DNA of 64,000 nt from UBA5066 sp046331465 (GCA_046331465.1 JAXLQV010000004.1:273597-337596); one strand, 5' to 3'. Positions 33,367-43,053 are shown, numbered from the stretch's first letter. The notes: a model not told the origin generated them from the sequence alone. Numbers and translations: made by a program.

Positions 33367-35661
33367 TTGAAGAAGTTGGTCGACACCCTCGCCTCCCTGA
33401 AGCTCGCCGTCGTCCTCCTCGTCCTCCTCCTGATCGGCCTCTCGGCGGGGACGATCCTCGAGTCGCGCAGCGACGCCGAGACGGCGGGGCGGATCGTCTA
33501 CTACTCGTGGTGGTTCCTCGGCCTGCAGGGGCTCTTCGCGGTCAACGTCGCCTGCTCGATCGCGAGCCACTTCCCGTGGGGGAAGAAGCGGGTCGGCTTC
33601 GTCACGACGCACGCCTCGCTCCTCCTGATCTTCGCCGGGGCGGCGCTGACCTACTTCGGGAAGGTCGAGGGGCGCCTCGGCCTCTGGGAGGGGGAGAGCG
33701 GCTCGACGATCGTCGAGACCGACCGCCACGGGAAGGTCCTCTCGCAGCACGAGCTCCCGTTCTCGGTGAGGCTCGACGACTTCGTCCTCGAGACCTACCA
33801 GGGGACGATGCGGCCGTCGGGCTTCGCGAGCCAGGTCGTCGTGACCGACCGCGACACCGGGAAGAGCTTCCCGGCGCGGATCTTCATGAACAGCCCGCTC
33901 CACCACCGCGGCTGGTCGCTCTTCCAGTCGAGCTACCAGCAGCAGGGGGGGCGCGAGGCGACGGTCCTCTCCGTCTCGAGGGACCCTGGCCAGCTCGTCG
34001 TCTTCGCCGGCTACGCGACGCTCGTCCTCGGGATGATCCTCGTCCTCCTGACGCGCGTCGGCCAGGCGCGCGAGAAGGAGGCGTTCGAGGCGAAGGTCAC
34101 CGCGGGCGGGATGTCGCTCCCGACGATGGGGCGCTCCCTCCTCGTCGCCCTCGCGCTCCTGCCGCTCGCGGCCCCGGCGCGCGCCGCGGCGCCGGCCGAC
34201 GTCGAGGCGCTGAAGCGGCTCCCTGTCCAGCACGACGGCCGCGTCATGCCACTCGACACGCTCGCCCGCGAGACCGTCTGGAGCGTGACGGGCTCCCACG
34301 CCTGGAACGGCGAGGACCCGGCGGCGACGTTCGTCGCGTGGCTCCTCGACCCGCAGCTCGCCGGGACCTCTCCGGCCGTGAAGGTCCCCGGCCGCGCCTT
34401 CGCGGAGGCGGCGGGGATCGACCCGAAGGCGACGCACCTCTCGTTCGAGCAGCTCGTCTCGAACCAGAAGGTCATGGAGCTGATCCAGGCCGCCCGGCAG
34501 GCCGAGCAGCGGGAGATGCCGAGGACCGGCGTCCTCAAGGACGCCGAGAAGCTCGAGGCGCGCCTCAACTCGCTCTACTCCGTCCTCCAGCGTGACGTCG
34601 TCCGTCCGATCCCCGCGCCGGGGAACCCGAAGGCCCGGTGGAACCTGCCGCTCGAGGTCTCGCCCGAGGCGCTCCTCTCCCTCGCGAACGGGCCGCGCCT
34701 CCCGGGCTGGCCGACGAAGGAGAAGGTCGAGCGGGAGATCCTCTACAACCGGGTCAACCCGTCGCGCGTCGCCTGGCTCGTCCTCCTCGCCTCTCTCCTC
34801 GTCTCGATCGCCGGCGGGATGCGGTCGAGCAGGGCCCTCGACGCCGCCTCGTTCGGCCTCCTCGTCCTCGGCTTCGGCGCGATGACCTGGGGGATCGGGA
34901 TGCGCTGGGCGTCGGGCGAGCGGATTCCCGCGGCGAACATGTACGAGTCGCTCCTCTTCCTCGCGTGGGGCGTCGGACTCTTCGCGGTCGTCGCGTACGC
35001 CCTCATGCGGAACCGGGTCGTCGTCCTGAACGCCGCCGCGATGTCGGCGCTCACGATGGCCCTCACCGACCTCCTCCCGATGGACCGCTTCATCCACCCG
35101 ATCGCGCCGGTCCTCGCGGGGACGCCGTGGCTCGCGATCCACGTCCCGATCATCATGGTGGGCTACGCCGTCCTCGCGCTCGGCCTCGTCGTCGCGCACA
35201 TGCAGGTCGCGTTCGCGGCGTTCGGGAAGGGGAAGGGCGCGCTCGTCGAGAAGCTCTACGAGCTCCTCTACTGGTACATGTTCGTCGGGTCGATCTTCCT
35301 CCTCGCGGGGATCCTGACCGGCTCCGTCTGGGCCGCCTCGTCGTGGGGGCGCTACTGGGGGTGGGACCCGAAGGAAGTCTGGTCGCTCGTCGCGTTCCTC
35401 GCCTACATGGCGATCCTCCACCTGAAGGTGGACAAGGTGATCGGGACGTTCGGGGTCGCGGTCATCAGCATCGCGGCGTTCCAGACGATCCTGATGACCT
35501 ACCTCGGCGTGAACTTCGTCCTGAACGCCGGGATGCACTCCTACGGCATGGGCGACTCGCCCGTGGTGAAGTGGATGGTCCTCGTCGCCCTCGTCGAGCT
35601 CGTCTTCCTCGCCGTCGCGGGGGTGTCGTGGCGCGACCGGAAGAGGCTGCTCGCGGTCTGA
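33367..35661 (+). CDS. ccsBA: Cytochrome c maturation protein, ResB-CcsA fusion
   Basis: 764 residues. The N-terminal half (about 1-235) is ResB/CcsB: DTLASLKLAVVLLVLLL opening, HASLLLIFAGAALTYFG, and an outside domain with FPARIFMNSPLHHRGWSLFQ. After a periplasmic-rich linker with a second hydrophobic segment (about 255-275), the C-terminal half (about 460-764) is CcsA with IPAANMYESLLFLAW and the tryptophan-rich haem motif SWGRYWGWDPKEVWSL. The fusion exports haem and joins it to apocytochromes c (System II). TTG 33367 is the likely start, with AAGGA upstream; no better ATG precedes the first helix. Confidence 0.9.
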   Translation: MKKLVDTLASLKLAVVLLVLLLIGLSAGTILESRSDAETAGRIVYYSWWFLGLQGLFAVNVACSIASHFPWGKKRVGFVTTHASLLLIFAGAALTYFGKVEGRLGLWEGESGSTIVETDRHGKVLSQHELPFSVRLDDFVLETYQGTMRPSGFASQVVVTDRDTGKSFPARIFMNSPLHHRGWSLFQSSYQQQGGREATVLSVSRDPGQLVVFAGYATLVLGMILVLLTRVGQAREKEAFEAKVTAGGMSLPTMGRSLLVALALLPLAAPARAAAPADVEALKRLPVQHDGRVMPLDTLARETVWSVTGSHAWNGEDPAATFVAWLLDPQLAGTSPAVKVPGRAFAEAAGIDPKATHLSFEQLVSNQKVMELIQAARQAEQREMPRTGVLKDAEKLEARLNSLYSVLQRDVVRPIPAPGNPKARWNLPLEVSPEALLSLANGPRLPGWPTKEKVEREILYNRVNPSRVAWLVLLASLLVSIAGGMRSSRALDAASFGLLVLGFGAMTWGIGMRWASGERIPAANMYESLLFLAWGVGLFAVVAYALMRNRVVVLNAAAMSALTMALTDLLPMDRFIHPIAPVLAGTPWLAIHVPIIMVGYAVLALGLVVAHMQVAFAAFGKGKGALVEKLYELLYWYMFVGSIFLLAGILTGSVWAASSWGRYWGWDPKEVWSLVAFLAYMAILHLKVDKVIGTFGVAVISIAAFQTILMTYLGVNFVLNAGMHSYGMGDSPVVKWMVLVALVELVFLAVAGVSWRDRKRLLAV

Positions 35662-35816
35662 GGCGGCCTCCGGCCCGGCGCGGCCGCTCCCGGCGCCCGC
35701 ATCCGGGCCCGCCGCGCCGTCGTATCGATCGGCAGGAAGGGCCGTGCGGCCGGGAGGCCCGGGGCGCGGCCCCGGGGCTTCGCCCGCAGCGGATGGCCCC
35801 GGAAAGGAGCCCGATT

Positions 35817-36161
35817 GTGAGAACAGCTCGAAACCGGCTCGGAGCCCTCGCCCTCGTCGTCCTCGCCGCCGAGGTGGCGCTCGCGGCTGGACCGCCCGCG
35901 CCGGTGACCGTCTCGGGAGACCTCCAGTGCGCCAAGTGCACGCTGAAGGAGGCGGACGCGAAGGCCTGCCAGGACGTCCTCGTCGTCGCGGCCGGGAACG
36001 GCTCCCCCGAGGCCCGCTATTACCTCGTGAAGAACTCCGTCGCCGAGAAGTTCGGGCACGTCTGCCAGGGAACGAAGAGCGTGACCATGACCGGGACCGT
36101 CTCCGAGAAGGACGGCAGGAAGTGGATCACGGCGACGAAGATCGACCAGAAGAAGAGCTGA
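35817..36161 (+). CDS. Small secreted protein with CxxC motif
   Basis: 114 residues. Signal peptide to about residue 24 (LGALALVVLAAEVALAAG). The mature domain has CAKC near its start, two more Cys (KACQDV, GHVCQGT), and looks like a small beta-barrel of the kind that binds a metal or forms disulfides. I prefer GTG 35817 with AAAGGAG seven bases upstream; an in-frame ATG at 35793 lacks a ribosome site. Function unknown. It follows ccsBA after 155 bases that include GC-rich hairpins but no gene. Confidence 0.7.
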   Translation: MRTARNRLGALALVVLAAEVALAAGPPAPVTVSGDLQCAKCTLKEADAKACQDVLVVAAGNGSPEARYYLVKNSVAEKFGHVCQGTKSVTMTGTVSEKDGRKWITATKIDQKKS

Positions 36162-36179
36162 CGGAACGCGGACTCCCAA

Positions 36180-36201
36180 GGGCGCGCCGGCCGGCGCGCC
36201 C
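36180..36201. terminator. Palindrome between convergent genes
   Basis: GGGCGCGCCGG joined directly to CCGGCGCGCCC, a perfect 22-base palindrome. It lies between the small CxxC protein gene and the convergent secreted-protein gene and probably ends transcription from both. Confidence 0.5.
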
Positions 36202-36206
36202 GCGCG

Positions 36207-36788
36207 TCAGCCGTTCTTCCGCTTCAGGTGGAAGACCAGCGGCGCCTCTTCCGGCTTGCCGCCCTTCCAGCCGATCCAGGTCTCGCGCATCTCGTCCGGG
36301 CCGAGGAGCTCGATCTTCACGGCGTGGATGTGGACGTCCTTCGCCGGGTCGACGTTCGTGCCGCCGTCGTAGTCCATCGCGATGACGTTCCCCGCTACCG
36401 CCTTCGCTCGCATCCGGGGCTGGTTCTGCGCCGCGCAATAGTGGGTCATCACGAGGTCGTTCCCGTCCCTGTGGTAGACGGAGACCATCTCGTGCGGCGT
36501 ACCGGGCCCGAGCGTCGAGACGACCGCTGACCCGGCGCCGGTCACGCGGAAGCTCTCGACGACGTGTCCCGCCGGCCCCATCTTCGGCTCCACCTCGACC
36601 CAGTCTCCCGCGAGGGCTTTCAGCTTCTCGAGCGCCGCGGCGCCCGAACCGGCCGGCGCGGGCGCGGGAGTCGGGGGCGCCTCGTGCTTCTTCGGCTCGT
36701 CGGCGCCGAGGGGCGGCACGGACGCGACGATCACCGCGACACCTGCGGCGAGAAGGACGCTCTGTATCCGGACGGCGGCACGGCTCAT
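36207..36788 (-). CDS. Secreted protein, DUF1579-like (lipocalin-type) fold
   Basis: 193 residues. Signal peptide to about residue 29, then a proline/alanine-rich linker (30-48). The mature domain runs LEKLKALAGDWVEV, then VVSTLGPGTPHEMVSVYHRDG, DLVMTHYCAAQNQPRMRA and ETWIGWKGGK. That is the pattern of periplasmic lipocalin-like proteins whose first strand carries GxW. Ligand unknown. ATG 36788 has AGGAG six bases upstream. It diverges from the FAD/iron-sulfur dehydrogenase gene over a 176-base gap. Confidence 0.7.
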   Translation of the reverse strand: MSRAAVRIQSVLLAAGVAVIVASVPPLGADEPKKHEAPPTPAPAPAGSGAAALEKLKALAGDWVEVEPKMGPAGHVVESFRVTGAGSAVVSTLGPGTPHEMVSVYHRDGNDLVMTHYCAAQNQPRMRAKAVAGNVIAMDYDGGTNVDPAKDVHIHAVKIELLGPDEMRETWIGWKGGKPEEAPLVFHLKRKNG

Positions 36789-36964
36789 CGGAATCTCCTG
36801 TCGACGGTCTGGCGGATCCTACGCCCGGCAGCCCCTTTCCCGGCTGGACGCCGAGCCCGGTCCTCCTTATCCTCGCCTGTTGGGCCGCCCCCGGACGGGG
36901 GCGCGCCCGACCCCGACCCCGGCAACCGCGTTTCCGCGGGGGCCGCGCCGGGACGAGGAGCCGC

Positions 36965-39097
36965 ATGCCGGACTATCGAATCAAGGAACACCCGATCCTC
37001 GCGATCCCGGGCGAGGCGGTCGTGCCGTTCACATGGAAGGGCGAGAGCTATCGGGCGCGGAAGGGGGAGACGATCGCGTCCGCCCTCTTCGCGAACGGCC
37101 TCCGGATCTTCGGCCACCACCACAAGGACGGCTCGCCGCAGGGGATCTTCTGCGCGAACGGCCAGTGCGCGCAGTGCTCGGTCGTCGCGAACGGCCTCTC
37201 CGTCAAGTCGTGCATGGTGCCGGTGACGGACGGGATGCGGGTCGAGCCGCTCGACGGCAAGGCGAGCCTCCCCGAGGCCTCGGGCGACCTCCGCTTCCAC
37301 GACGTCGAGACGGTCGAGACCGAGTGCCTCGTCCTCGGCGGCGGCCCGGCGGGCCTCGCCGCCGCGATCGAGCTCGGCAGGGCGGGCGTCAACGTCGTCC
37401 TCGTCGACGACAAGGCCTCCCTCGGCGGCAAGCTCGTCCTCCAGACGCACAAGTTCTTCGGCTCGATCGAGGCGTGCCACGCGGGGACGCGCGGCATGGA
37501 CATCGGGAAGAAGCTCGAGGCCGAGGTCCGCCTGCACAAGAGCGTCCGCCTCTGGACCGAGACGACGGCGCTCGCCGTCTTCTCCGACCGGAAGGTCGGC
37601 GTCCTAAGGGGCGGGCACTACGTCCTCGTCCGCCCGCACGTCCTCCTCGTGGCGACGGGAGCGCGCGAGAAGTCGCTCGTCTTCAGGGGGAACACGCTCC
37701 CCGGCGTCTACGGCGCGGGCGCCTTCCAGACGCTCGTCAACCGCGACCTCGTCCGTCCCTCCGAGCGCCTCTTCGTCGTCGGCGGCGGGAACGTCGGCCT
37801 GATCGGCGCCTACCACGCGCTCCAGGCGGGGATCCAGGTCGTCGGCCTCTGCGAGGCGCTCGACGAGTGCGGCGGCTACAAGGTCCACAAGGACAAGCTC
37901 GTGAGGATGGGGGTCCCGATCCACCTCCGCCACACGATCGTCTCGGCGAACGGGAAGGAGGAGGTCGAAAGCGTCACGATCGCGAGGCTCGACCCGTCGT
38001 GGAAGCCGGTTCCCGGCACCGAGAAGACGTTCGCGTGCGACACGCTCCTCGTCGCCGTCGGCCTCGACCCGGTCGACGAGTTCCTGCGGAAGGCGAAGGA
38101 GTTCGGTCTCCCGGTCGTCGCCGCAGGCGACGCGGAGGAGATCGCCGAGGCGAGCGCAGCGATGTTCACCGGGAAGATCCGCGGCACCGAGATCGCGCGG
38201 ATGCTCGGGCGCGACGTCGGCGAGGTGCCGCCGGAGTGGCACCGGACGGCGGAGATCCTGAAGTCCCGGCCCGGCGCCGTCATCACCGAGGAGATCCCGG
38301 GGGACGAGGCGGGCGTCTTCCCGATCTTCCACTGCTCGCAGGAGATCCCCTGCAACCCGTGCACGTCGATATGCCCGAAGGGGGCGATCCGGATCGAGGG
38401 GGACGACATCCTGGGCCTGCCGACGTTCGACGAGAGCGCCTGCATCGCCTGTGAGCAATGCGTGGCCGTCTGCCCCGGCCTCGCCGTGACGCTCGTCGAC
38501 TACCGGAAGAAGGACGCGCAGGGGGTGCTCGTCTCGATCCCGTTCGAGTTCCCGAAGACGACGATCCGGGAAGGCGACATGGTGACGGTGCTCGACACGC
38601 TCGGAAAGGTGCTCGGGCACGTGCCGGTCGCGAAGATCCGCGCGCCGAAGTTCGCCGACCACGCCCTCCTCGTGAAGGTGAGGGCACCCGCCGAGATCGC
38701 GAAGCGGATCGCCGGCATCCAGGTCCAGGAGCCGTGGGTGACGCAGGCGATGGAGGAGAACGTCGCGCGGATCGACGACGACGACGTCGTCTGCCGCTGC
38801 GAGCGGGTGACAGCCGGGGAGATCCGGCGGCACATCCGCGAGGGGGTCCGCGACCTGAACCACCTGAAGGCGCTCACCCGCGCCGGGATGGGCGCCTGCG
38901 GCGGGAAGACCTGCCCGTCGCTCATCGCGCGGATCTTCCGCGAGGAGGGGGTCCCGGCGCCGCAGGTGACGCCGCTGACGCAGCGCCCCGTCTTCATGGA
39001 GGTGCCGCTCGGCGCCTTCGCGGGGGTCGTGACGGGAGAGGGGCCGGCCAGGGACGCCGTCCCCACTTCCGTCGGCCCGCTCGTGGGAGGCGTCTGA
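36965..39097 (+). CDS. FAD/NAD(P)-linked oxidoreductase subunit with multiple iron-sulfur centres
   Basis: 710 residues. The N-terminus binds a [2Fe-2S] centre: Cys63, 68, 71 and 83 (FCANGQCAQC and KSC). Two dinucleotide-binding folds follow (LVLGGGPAGLAAAIE near 118; FVVGGGNVGLIGAYHA near 275). A dicluster ferredoxin segment has CSQEIPCNPCTSICP and CIACEQCVAVCP. A BFD-like [2Fe-2S] module sits near the end (CRCERVTAGEI; GMGACGGKTCPSL). This combination resembles the alpha subunit of sarcosine, proline, hydroxyproline or opine dehydrogenases and HcnA/B, with an added dicluster domain. It overlaps the FAD subunit gene (TGATG). Substrate unknown. Confidence 0.85.
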   Translation: MPDYRIKEHPILAIPGEAVVPFTWKGESYRARKGETIASALFANGLRIFGHHHKDGSPQGIFCANGQCAQCSVVANGLSVKSCMVPVTDGMRVEPLDGKASLPEASGDLRFHDVETVETECLVLGGGPAGLAAAIELGRAGVNVVLVDDKASLGGKLVLQTHKFFGSIEACHAGTRGMDIGKKLEAEVRLHKSVRLWTETTALAVFSDRKVGVLRGGHYVLVRPHVLLVATGAREKSLVFRGNTLPGVYGAGAFQTLVNRDLVRPSERLFVVGGGNVGLIGAYHALQAGIQVVGLCEALDECGGYKVHKDKLVRMGVPIHLRHTIVSANGKEEVESVTIARLDPSWKPVPGTEKTFACDTLLVAVGLDPVDEFLRKAKEFGLPVVAAGDAEEIAEASAAMFTGKIRGTEIARMLGRDVGEVPPEWHRTAEILKSRPGAVITEEIPGDEAGVFPIFHCSQEIPCNPCTSICPKGAIRIEGDDILGLPTFDESACIACEQCVAVCPGLAVTLVDYRKKDAQGVLVSIPFEFPKTTIREGDMVTVLDTLGKVLGHVPVAKIRAPKFADHALLVKVRAPAEIAKRIAGIQVQEPWVTQAMEENVARIDDDDVVCRCERVTAGEIRRHIREGVRDLNHLKALTRAGMGACGGKTCPSLIARIFREEGVPAPQVTPLTQRPVFMEVPLGAFAGVVTGEGPARDAVPTSVGPLVGGV

Positions 39098-40254
39098 TGG
39101 CCACCTCGGTCTACGACGCCGTCGTCGTCGGCGCCGGGAGCGTCGGCATGCCCACCGCGATGGAGCTCGCCGGGAAGGGGCTGAAGGTCCTCTGCGTCGA
39201 CCAGTTCGCCTCGCCCGGCCAGGGGAGCAACAAGGCCGCGATCGGCGGCCTCCGCGCGACGCACTCCTCCCCGGCGAAGATCCGGCTCTGCCTCGATTCC
39301 CTGAAGACGTTCTCCGGCTGGAAGGAAGCCCACGGCTTCGACATCGAGTGGAAGCAGGGGGGCTACCTGTTCGTCGCCTACCGGCCCGAGGAGGCGAGGA
39401 CGCTGAAGGAGCTGCTCGTCGTCCAGAAGAAGGCCGGGCTCGACATCGACTGGTACGAGGCGGACGACCTCCTGAAGCTCGCCAGTGGCCTCGACCCCGA
39501 CGGGCTCGTCGGCGGGACCTTCTCGCCCGGCGACGGCTCCGCCTCGCCGATGCTCTCGGCCTGCGCGTTCCACCGGCGCGCCACGGAGCTCGGCGTCGAG
39601 TGCCGCTTCAACGAGCGGGTCACCGGGATCATGCGGAGGAAGGGCGCCGTGGTCGGCGTCCGCACCGACAAGGGGGGCTACGCGACGGAGTGCGTCGTCA
39701 ACGCGGCGGGGCCATGGGCGCGCTCCCTCGCGCAGGCGGGCGGGCTCGACGTCCCCGTGAACCCCGACTGCCACGAGGCGGGGATCACCGAGCCGGCGCA
39801 GCCGTTCCTGGGGCCGATGCTCGTCGACATCCGTCGGACGCCGGGTGCGGCGAACTACTACTTCTACCAGGCGCGCTCGGGGCAGGTCATCTTCTGCATC
39901 ACGCCCGACCCGCCGCTCATCGGGAGCGACCGGCGCGAGACGTCGGAGTTCCTGCCGATGATCGCCCGGCGCATGGTGAAGCTGATGCCGAAGCTCGCGA
40001 ACCTGAAGGTCCGCCGTACCTGGCGCGGCCTCTACCCGATGACGCCCGACGGCTCGCCGGTCGTCGGGAAGAGCCCGGCGCTCGCCGGCTACGTCGACGC
40101 CGTCGGGATGTGCGGGCAGGGCTACATGCTCGGGCCGGGCGTCGGCGCGCTCGTCTCGAGGCTGGTGACGGAGACGACGACGCCGGAGGACGCCGCGATC
40201 CTCCACGAGCTGCGGCCGGACAGGGAGTTCGCGGGGGTCGAGAAGCTGAAGTAG
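39097..40254 (+). CDS. DAO-type FAD oxidoreductase, catalytic subunit
   Basis: 385 residues. The N-terminal Rossmann loop is VVVGAGSVGMPTAMELAGKG, and the C-terminal FAD motif GMCGQGYMLGPGVG is typical of the D-amino-acid oxidase/sarcosine oxidase beta family. ATG 39097 overlaps the stop of the iron-sulfur subunit, so the two are made together. It likely oxidises a C-N bond of an amino acid or opine, feeding electrons through FAD to the iron-sulfur subunit (inference by family). Confidence 0.85.
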   Translation: MATSVYDAVVVGAGSVGMPTAMELAGKGLKVLCVDQFASPGQGSNKAAIGGLRATHSSPAKIRLCLDSLKTFSGWKEAHGFDIEWKQGGYLFVAYRPEEARTLKELLVVQKKAGLDIDWYEADDLLKLASGLDPDGLVGGTFSPGDGSASPMLSACAFHRRATELGVECRFNERVTGIMRRKGAVVGVRTDKGGYATECVVNAAGPWARSLAQAGGLDVPVNPDCHEAGITEPAQPFLGPMLVDIRRTPGAANYYFYQARSGQVIFCITPDPPLIGSDRRETSEFLPMIARRMVKLMPKLANLKVRRTWRGLYPMTPDGSPVVGKSPALAGYVDAVGMCGQGYMLGPGVGALVSRLVTETTTPEDAAILHELRPDREFAGVEKLK

Positions 40255-40321
40255 GAGAGCGACGTCGCCGCGGTCCCGGGTCGAAGCTACTATTCCCTCG
40301 CCGCCCGCTCCAGCGCCGCCC

Positions 40322-41437
40322 ATGCGAGAGAGGACCGATCCGTCGCCGCCCGAGGCGAGCTTCGCGAGCTCGAGGGCCTTCGCGTGGCTGACCCGCCCCC
40401 CGGGAGGGGACCGCCCGCGGGCGGCCCTGATCGTCGCCGCGGCGCTCTGCCTCGTCGGCTTCGCCGACTACGTCACGGGCGTGAGAGTCTCGCTGCAGCT
40501 CTTCTACCTCGCGCCGATCACCGTCGCGGTCGCGCGGCTCGGCAGGCGCTCGGCGCTGGCCGCCAGCGTGGCGTCCGTCCTCTTCCGGCTGGCGGGGGAC
40601 TACGCCGCCGACCCGGCGTTCGTCCAGGGCCACCTGCGGACGATGCTCTGGAACCGGGCCGCGGACCTCTGCGTCTACCTGCTGACGGCCGAGGTCCTCG
40701 GGGCGCTGATCTCCTTCCACCGGCGGCTCGAGGAGAGGGTGAGGCAGCGGACCGCGGACCTCCAGAAGGCCATCGAGGACCGCGACGAGCTGCAGACCCT
40801 TCTGTACGAGGTCAGCCGCCAGGAGCGCGGCGCCATCGGGCGCGAGCTGCACGACGACCTGGGGCAGCACCTCACCGCCACCTCCCTCGCGGCCGACCTC
40901 CTCGCGGGCAGGCTGTCGGCCCAGGGGAACGAGGCGGCCGCGGGCGCGCAGGCCGTCGTGGCGCTCGTCCAGGAGGCCATCGCGAAGACCCGGCTGATCG
41001 CGCGCGGCCTGCTCCTCTCCGCGATCGAGCCGGGGGAGCTGGTCGGGGAGCTCGAGTCGCTGGCGAGGCAGCTGACCCTGGAGTTCCGCGTGCCGTGCCG
41101 GTTCTCCGCGAGCCGGCCCCTGCCGACGCTCGACGACGCGAGCGCCTCCCACCTCTACTACGTCGCCCGCGAGGCGGCCCGAAACGCGCTGATGCACGGT
41201 GCGCCGTCGGAGGTGGCGATCCGCCTCTTCGTCACGGCCGATGCCCTGGTCCTGTCCGTCGAGGACGACGGCGCCGGCCTTCCGCAGGGGGGAGCCCGGG
41301 GCCCGGGGATAGGGCTGCGCGTCATGGAGCAACGTGCCGGGCTGATCGGCGGGAGCTTCGGCGTCGAGTCCGCCCCGGGCTCGGGCACCCGGGTGCGCTG
41401 CTCGATACCCCTTTCGAGGATCGGAACCGAAGGATGA
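40322..41437 (+). CDS. Sensor histidine kinase, NarL type (HisKA_3)
   Basis: 371 residues. Four hydrophobic segments (about 35-130) precede a linker helix and a dimerisation/phosphoacceptor domain: SRQERGAIGRELHDDLGQHL with His in the ELHDDLGQ box (about residue 177). The ATPase domain has ARNALMHG (N box), VEDDGAGL and PGIGLRVME. Its stop overlaps the ATG of the response regulator. The signal is unknown; an integral membrane sensor without a periplasmic domain suggests a hydrophobic or membrane-derived cue. Confidence 0.9.
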   Translation: MRERTDPSPPEASFASSRAFAWLTRPPGGDRPRAALIVAAALCLVGFADYVTGVRVSLQLFYLAPITVAVARLGRRSALAASVASVLFRLAGDYAADPAFVQGHLRTMLWNRAADLCVYLLTAEVLGALISFHRRLEERVRQRTADLQKAIEDRDELQTLLYEVSRQERGAIGRELHDDLGQHLTATSLAADLLAGRLSAQGNEAAAGAQAVVALVQEAIAKTRLIARGLLLSAIEPGELVGELESLARQLTLEFRVPCRFSASRPLPTLDDASASHLYYVAREAARNALMHGAPSEVAIRLFVTADALVLSVEDDGAGLPQGGARGPGIGLRVMEQRAGLIGGSFGVESAPGSGTRVRCSIPLSRIGTEG

Positions 41438-42096
41438 TCGCGCCCGAGAAACGCGTCCGCGTCTTCATCGTCGACGATCACCCGCTGGTACGAGAGTGGC
41501 TGGGCGCGCTCCTCGGGGAGCAGCCCGACCTTCAGGTCTGCGGTCAGGCGGAGGAGAGCGTCACCGCCCTCGCCGAGATGCTCCGCGACCCGCCCGACAT
41601 CGCGATCGTCGACCTGACGCTGAAGGGCGGCTCCGGCCTCGACCTGATCAAGGACCTCACCGCCCGCCTTCCCTCGGTTCGCGCGATCGTCCTCTCGATG
41701 CACGAGGAGGTGTTCTACGCGGAGCGGGCCCTCCGCGCGGGTGCCCGCGGCTACGTGATGAAGCGCGAGTCCACGAGCCAGATCGTCGCCGCGATCCGGC
41801 AGGTGAACGCGGGGAAGGTCTACGGCGACCCGTCGCTCCTCTCCGCCCTCGCGGAGCGGATCGTGGGTCGTCCCTCGGAGGCGGCCTCGTCCCCAGAGAG
41901 CCTGAGCGACCGCGAGCTGGAGGTGTTCCGCCGGCTCGGCGGCGGGCATTCCACGCGACGCATCGCCGACGACCTGCAGATCAGCCTCAAGACGGTCCAG
42001 ACCTACTGCGTCCGGATCCGGGAGAAGCTCGGCCTGTCGGACGGCGCGGAGCTCGTCCGGGCCGCCGTCCGGTGGACGGAGGGTTCCCACCACTGA
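41434..42096 (+). CDS. NarL/FixJ-family response regulator
   Basis: 220 residues. The receiver domain (about 7-125) has the acidic pair in FIVDDHPLV, the phospho-Asp in IAIVDLTLKGG and the Lys in GYVMKRES. The LuxR helix-turn-helix (about 150-210) contains LSDRELEVFRRLGGGHSTR and KTVQTYCVRIREKL. It is the partner of the overlapping kinase gene. GT2 and deacetylase genes follow 90 bases later on the same strand and might be among its targets. Confidence 0.92.
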   Translation: MIAPEKRVRVFIVDDHPLVREWLGALLGEQPDLQVCGQAEESVTALAEMLRDPPDIAIVDLTLKGGSGLDLIKDLTARLPSVRAIVLSMHEEVFYAERALRAGARGYVMKRESTSQIVAAIRQVNAGKVYGDPSLLSALAERIVGRPSEAASSPESLSDRELEVFRRLGGGHSTRRIADDLQISLKTVQTYCVRIREKLGLSDGAELVRAAVRWTEGSHH

Positions 42097-42186
42097 CCCC
42101 GGCCCTGTCGTCTCCGGCCTGACAGCAAGTCCTCGCCCGAGCTGACATACCGAGGGGCGGTCCCGTTGCTAGGCTCCGCCGCTGTC

Positions 42187-43053
42187 ATGTCCTCCACGCC
42201 GCGCACCGACGACGTCCCGCCTCGCGAGGCCCCCCAGGTCCTCCGCAAGGGGCCGGCGAGCGTCGTCCCGCAGCCGTCCGGGGCGTCCGTCCTGAGGTTC
42301 ACCCCGATCAGCGCGACGATCCTGACGAAGAACAGCGCCGCGAGGCTCGACGAGGTGCTCGCGGCGTTGAGCTGGTGCGACGAGGTCGTCGTCCTCGACA
42401 CGGGCTCGACCGACGACACCGTCGCGATCGCCCAGCGTTTCCCGAACGTCCGCGTCCATCACCTCGAGAGCCCGTTCCCGGGCTTCGGCGCCGCCCGCCG
42501 TCGCGCGGTGGAGCTTGCCCGTTACGACTGGATCCTGTCGATCGACAGCGACGAGATCGTCTCCTCCGAGCTCGCGGCCGAGATCGGCGCCCTGCAGCTC
42601 GACCCGTGCGTCGTCTACACGCTGCCGTTCGACAACTACTTCAACGGGCGCCGGATCACCCGGTGCGGGTGGTCCCCGGATCGCCACGAGCGGCTCTTCA
42701 ACCGTCGGTCGACGAACTTCTGCGAGAGCGCCGTGCACGAGCGGGTCCGGACGACGGGCCTCTCCGTCCGTTCGCTCAGCCACTCCGTCCGCCACCACTC
42801 GTACGAATCCGTCGACGACTTCCTCCGCAAGATGGCCCTCTACGCGCGGCTCTTCGCGGACCAGAACGCGGGGCGCAGGAAGGCCGGCCCCGCGAGGGCC
42901 GTCGCCCGGAGCCTCTGGGCCTTCTTCGACAGCTTCGTGCTCAAGCTCGGGTTCCTGGAGGGTTACGAAGGGTTCGTCATCTCCACGACCCGTTCGCAGT
43001 CCGTCTTCTGGAAGTACATGCTGCTGCACGAGGCGAACCAGCGCCGCAGATGA
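42187..43053 (+). CDS. Family 2 glycosyltransferase (WaaE/KdtX-like)
   Basis: 288 residues from ATG 42187; an upstream in-frame TTG at 42166 is less likely. GT-A fold with the donor loop ISATILTKNSAARLDEVL, VVLDTGSTDDTV and the metal-binding DSDE in WILSIDSDEI. The acceptor half shows SPDRHERLFNR, resembling WaaE/KdtX beta-1,4-glucosyltransferases of LPS cores. No membrane helix. Its stop overlaps the deacetylase ATG, so the two probably act on one glycan, such as a cell-surface sugar (inference). Confidence 0.82.
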   Translation: MSSTPRTDDVPPREAPQVLRKGPASVVPQPSGASVLRFTPISATILTKNSAARLDEVLAALSWCDEVVVLDTGSTDDTVAIAQRFPNVRVHHLESPFPGFGAARRRAVELARYDWILSIDSDEIVSSELAAEIGALQLDPCVVYTLPFDNYFNGRRITRCGWSPDRHERLFNRRSTNFCESAVHERVRTTGLSVRSLSHSVRHHSYESVDDFLRKMALYARLFADQNAGRRKAGPARAVARSLWAFFDSFVLKLGFLEGYEGFVISTTRSQSVFWKYMLLHEANQRRR

